Assembly (NCBI GenBank): GCA_021786825.1
Contig: JAJYMS010000111.1
Coordinates: 1 to 51,779 of the forward strand
DNA from: Bacillota bacterium
Lineage (GTDB): Bacteria > Bacillota > Sulfobacillia > JAMDAP01 > JAJYMS01
Length of the DNA: 51,779 nucleotides
Direction: 5' to 3'
In this document: piece after piece, positions 49,043-51,779 of the stretch
How the letters are laid out: every line of letters begins with the position of its first letter
Numbering within the stretch: position 1 is the first letter of the stretch
The notes under the pieces: model-generated
What the model saw: only the letters and a program-made list of their open reading frames with translations
What the model was told of the DNA's origin: nothing
The model's database searches: none
Translations under genes and position numbers: made by a program

Positions 49043-50017
49043 ATGGACCAAGTCGTCGTGGCGGAGCTCATCGACCCCCTGGGGCTGCAGATCCTGCGGT
49101 CCCACGGGGCTGTTCTTTATGATCCGGCTTTGTTCCGGGACCGGCCCGGGCTGTTCGGAGCCCTGGCTTCGGCCCGGGGCCTGGTCGTACGGAACCAGAC
49201 GGCGGTCGGCCCGGAACTGCTGGCGGCCGCTCCGCGGCTGCGGGTGGTCGGCCGGCTGGGGGCGGGGCTGGACAACGTCGACCGGCCCGCCCTCGAAGAC
49301 CGCGGTATCCACCTCGTCTACGCGCCGGACGCGGCGACCGCCAGCGTGGCCGAGTTCACTCTGGCCCTGATCCTGGCTCTTTTCAAGGACCTCGGGCGGG
49401 CCCAACGGCCGACCTTCCGGGGGGGGTGGGACCGCTCCGGCTACCGGGGCCTGGAGGCGTGGGGCAAGACCGTGGGAATCCTGGGACTGGGGCGCATCGG
49501 CCGGGCGGTTGCCGACCGGGCTGCCGCCCTGGGGATGAAGGTCACGGCTTACCACCCGCGCCTGGGCGCCGGCGCGAGGGACATCGGCGGGACGGACGCG
49601 GGTGGAACCAGGGTCGCCCTGGCACCGATGGACGAGCTGCTTGCGGGGTGCGACGTGCTGACCCTGCACCTTCCGCTGGGGCCCGCCACGCGGGGGCTGA
49701 TCGGGCGCCGCGAGCTACGGCTGATGCGGCCGGGGAGCTACCTGGTCAACACCTCCCGGGGGGCGGTCCTGGACGAGGAGGCCCTGTACGATGCCCTTGG
49801 CGCCGGGCACCTGGCCGGCGCGGCCCTGGACGTGCGCGCCCGGGAGCCACCTGGCGCCCGACCGCCCTTCGGTGAGTTGCCGAACGTCATCCTCACCCCC
49901 CATGTGGCGGCTCTGACCCGCGAGGCGCAGGAGCGGATAGCCCGGGAGGTGGCGGCGGGTGTGGTGGAGCACTTGCAGGCCGCCGGAGTCGAATCTTGCA
50001 GGGAAATAATGCCATAA
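49043..50017 (+). CDS. D-isomer-specific 2-hydroxyacid dehydrogenase (SerA-like)
   Basis: ATG 49043 is 4 bases after the comA stop. The 324-residue protein has an N-terminal substrate domain (RLGAGLDNVD), the NAD fold GLGRIGRAVADRAAALGM (about 151-168), NTSRGAVLDE with the catalytic-Arg region, and TPHVAAL with the catalytic His near 290. It lacks the C-terminal ACT domain of serine-pathway SerA, and length fits short forms. Given the comA neighbour, sulfolactate dehydrogenase is the preferred guess; phosphoglycerate, glyoxylate or lactate dehydrogenase are alternatives. Confidence 0.85.
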   Translation: MDQVVVAELIDPLGLQILRSHGAVLYDPALFRDRPGLFGALASARGLVVRNQTAVGPELLAAAPRLRVVGRLGAGLDNVDRPALEDRGIHLVYAPDAATASVAEFTLALILALFKDLGRAQRPTFRGGWDRSGYRGLEAWGKTVGILGLGRIGRAVADRAAALGMKVTAYHPRLGAGARDIGGTDAGGTRVALAPMDELLAGCDVLTLHLPLGPATRGLIGRRELRLMRPGSYLVNTSRGAVLDEEALYDALGAGHLAGAALDVRAREPPGARPPFGELPNVILTPHVAALTREAQERIAREVAAGVVEHLQAAGVESCREIMP

Positions 50018-50060
50018 AGTCGAATGTACCCCCAGATCGAAGCCGCTGGTCGGAGTGGGG

Positions 50061-51779
50061 GTGCCGCCGGTGCTGGAGACGGAAAGAGACGTTCTCAAGG
50101 GGGCCGCCGCCCGGCTGCTCAACCTGGGCCGGGCCGCCCTCATCACCATGTTTCTCGTCTTCCTGCTGATCGCCGTGCTCACCATCGTGTCCGAGTTGCT
50201 TTCCATCCGGGCGGAGCGCGAACTGAAGGAGTTCATCGAGCCGCTGAACCGGGCGGTGGAGACAACCGGTGCCATGATCGCCGCCGGCGCGCACGGGGAG
50301 GAGTTGCAGACGGTGGCGCTGGAGGCCCGTCAGAAGGCGGCGGAGGCCGGGCGGGCAGGGGGTTTGACCAGGTTGTCCGAGATGGGCGGCGAGTTTGCCA
50401 CCGCGGTGCTGGCGTTGGCGGCGGACGGAAACGAACGGGACGCCGCTCAGGCCTCGCGGAGCTGGAGCCGGCTGCGGGAGGCGGTCAAAGGTGAGGAGGC
50501 CCGGCTGGAGAAGGATCTCAGGCTGATCCAGAACAGCCAGTCGCTGTTTGTGCTGGTGCTGGGGCTGGTGGGACTTTTCGCGGGCGCCAACGTACTCTCC
50601 CTGTGGAGCAGGAACTCCTCCCTGGAGGCCGTGACCGAGGTGCAGCGGGAGCATCTCCGGGCGGTGCTTGACTCGTCCCGGGCGCAGGGCCGGGAACTGG
50701 AATCGGCGACATCTTTTCTGCGCACCGTTCTGAACAACCTGGAGGTCGGCATAGCCGTAACCCAGGGGCCTCAACACCGGATCGCGGTGGCGAACCCCGC
50801 CTTCTGCCGCGGGCTCGGCAGGAACCAGCCGGAATTACTGGGCCAGTCGCTGCTGGAGTTGTGGAAAGGCCTGGACGGCTCGCAACTCTTCTCGGTGTTG
50901 AACGGGGTTCTGGAGAGCGGAGTCCCCCGGCAGTTCGAGGACTGGGAATACGTCCAGGGGGCCAAGAAGGCCTACTGGTCGGGGCGGGTGCAACCGCTGG
51001 GAGGCGAGGGCCTGGTGGTGATGGTCGAGGACACCACCCGCCGGGTCCAGGCCCGCGAGGCGGTGCAGCAAGCTTTGCGCGCGGCACAGGGTAACGCCGC
51101 CCAGCTTCAGGCTGTGTTCGACAGCATGACCGAGGCGGTGTTCATCATTGACCTCCTGGGACGGGTCACGGACATGAACCACGCGGCCTTGCGGTTGGTG
51201 AGGATCGCCGTCAAAGAAGAGGCCCTGATCCCGCTGAGGAAGCACTTGCGGCGCCTGGAAGCCCATTTTCCCGACGGATCCCCGGTTACCCTGGGGGCCT
51301 TGCCGGCGGCCTCCGTGCTTCGCGGGGAACCCTTCCGGGACCTGGAGATGATCGTCCGGCAACCGGGGGGCCAGGAACTTCACCTGAACGTAAGCGCCGC
51401 TCCGGTGCGGGGCCCGGATGGCGGCACGACGATGCTGGTGGGGGTAGTCAGGGACGTCACCGAACTGAAGGAACTGGACCGGGCGAAGGATGAGTTCCTG
51501 GCGGTGGCCTCCCACGAGTTGCGAACCCCCCTGACCTCGGTCATCGGTTTCACCCAGCTCCTGGCCCGCCGGATGGACCGCTGCCTGGCTTGCCCTCCGC
51601 CGCACCTTTGCGCCGACGGCTGCCGGCAGGACCGTGATATCCTGGAAACGGTGCTGGAGCAGGGTCGCCGCCTGAACCGCCTGACCGCGGACCTGCTGGA
51701 CGTGTCCCGCCTGGATACCGGCCGGTTGGAGCTGCACCTGGAGCACGTCGACCTGGCCGAGTTGGCCGAGGAGGTCATC
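50061..51779 (+). CDS. membrane sensor histidine kinase with two PAS-like domains (partial)
   Basis: GTG 50061, behind GGAG, leaves 573 codons before the window ends; GTG 50070 is an alternative. There are two membrane helices (about 24-47 and 161-181) flanking an extracellular helical region, then PAS-like domains (FLRTVLNNLEVGIAVTQ, about 215-330, and LQAVFDSMTEAVFIID, about 350-470), then HisKA with ASHELRTPLTSVIGFTQLL and phospho-His485. Between the two HisKA helices is a Cys cluster, Cys508-x2-Cys511-x5-Cys517-x3-Cys521. The ATPase domain and the response partner are beyond the window. The signal is unknown. Confidence 0.9.
   Translation, partial: MPPVLETERDVLKGAAARLLNLGRAALITMFLVFLLIAVLTIVSELLSIRAERELKEFIEPLNRAVETTGAMIAAGAHGEELQTVALEARQKAAEAGRAGGLTRLSEMGGEFATAVLALAADGNERDAAQASRSWSRLREAVKGEEARLEKDLRLIQNSQSLFVLVLGLVGLFAGANVLSLWSRNSSLEAVTEVQREHLRAVLDSSRAQGRELESATSFLRTVLNNLEVGIAVTQGPQHRIAVANPAFCRGLGRNQPELLGQSLLELWKGLDGSQLFSVLNGVLESGVPRQFEDWEYVQGAKKAYWSGRVQPLGGEGLVVMVEDTTRRVQAREAVQQALRAAQGNAAQLQAVFDSMTEAVFIIDLLGRVTDMNHAALRLVRIAVKEEALIPLRKHLRRLEAHFPDGSPVTLGALPAASVLRGEPFRDLEMIVRQPGGQELHLNVSAAPVRGPDGGTTMLVGVVRDVTELKELDRAKDEFLAVASHELRTPLTSVIGFTQLLARRMDRCLACPPPHLCADGCRQDRDILETVLEQGRRLNRLTADLLDVSRLDTGRLELHLEHVDLAELAEEVI

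Overview
The window is high-GC bacterial chromosome that reads as an endospore-forming, anaerobe-type Bacillota, close in flavour to Moorellia or Desulfotomaculia (former Peptococcaceae). The evidence is a gerA-gerB-gerC operon, DUF1540 and YfhL-type ferredoxin genes, a comA homologue, a futalosine menaquinone cluster, a LytS/LytR pair and strong AGGAGG ribosome binding sites. GTG and TTG starts are very common. I cannot fix the genus from sequence alone. I see no tRNA, rRNA, CRISPR array, insertion sequence or prophage, and no gene-free stretch over 300 bases.

Layout. 1-402: the end of a GidA/TrmFO-like flavoprotein. 524-3285: a NitT/TauT-type ABC importer (binding lipoprotein, permease, ATPase) with a hairpin after the binding-protein gene. 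3356-5281: a YwiC-like membrane protein, then a DUF362 protein on the minus strand. 5498-9843: a MarR regulator followed by an EmrB-type pump, an EmrA-type adaptor and a TolC-like protein, with panE directly behind. 10775-13063: a short-chain dehydrogenase divergent from an Fe/Mn superoxide dismutase whose promoter carries a Fur/PerR-like box, then a DUF1540 protein and a ferredoxin. 13306-22543: a type IV pilus locus (pilB, pilT, pilC, pilin, prepilin peptidase, three minor-pilin or PilX-type genes, a pilM-pilN fusion, pilO). 22687-25453: alanine dehydrogenase and a PucR regulator. 25473-30659: a LytTR two-component system divergent from a DUF485/acetate-type symporter pair, followed by a crotonase. 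30656-35244: a TusA-like protein, an ABC-2 exporter and a lipoprotein glycosidase-like protein. 35440-40512: a menaquinone operon (nucleoside-phosphorylase-fold protein, mqnE, mqnA, a second mqnE-like gene, mqnC). 40544-45935: a second DUF1540 protein, DUF554, and the germinant-receptor operon, which includes a 59-residue gene at its 3' end. 46065-50017: a YkuD L,D-transpeptidase, two small membrane proteins, phosphosulfolactate synthase and a D-2-hydroxyacid dehydrogenase. 50061-51779: the start of a sensor histidine kinase.

How the genes fit together. The pilus genes form two transcription blocks, with overlapping reading frames from the minor pilins to pilO. The mqn genes form one operon behind a near-consensus sigma-A promoter and supply futalosine-pathway steps, although mqnD is not in the window. 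The ald/pucR and lytSR/symporter pairs suggest growth on alanine and on acetate- or pyruvate-like acids. The ger operon, the DUF1540 genes and possibly comA with its dehydrogenase relate to the spore.

The points most worth following up are: a phosphorylase-fold protein in the mqn operon that has lost likely phosphate-binding residues; a four-cysteine insertion in a histidine kinase dimerisation domain; a small two-helix gene in the ger operon that fits the germinant-receptor D-subunit class; a complete EmrAB-TolC-type set in a spore former; and a PilM-PilN fusion.
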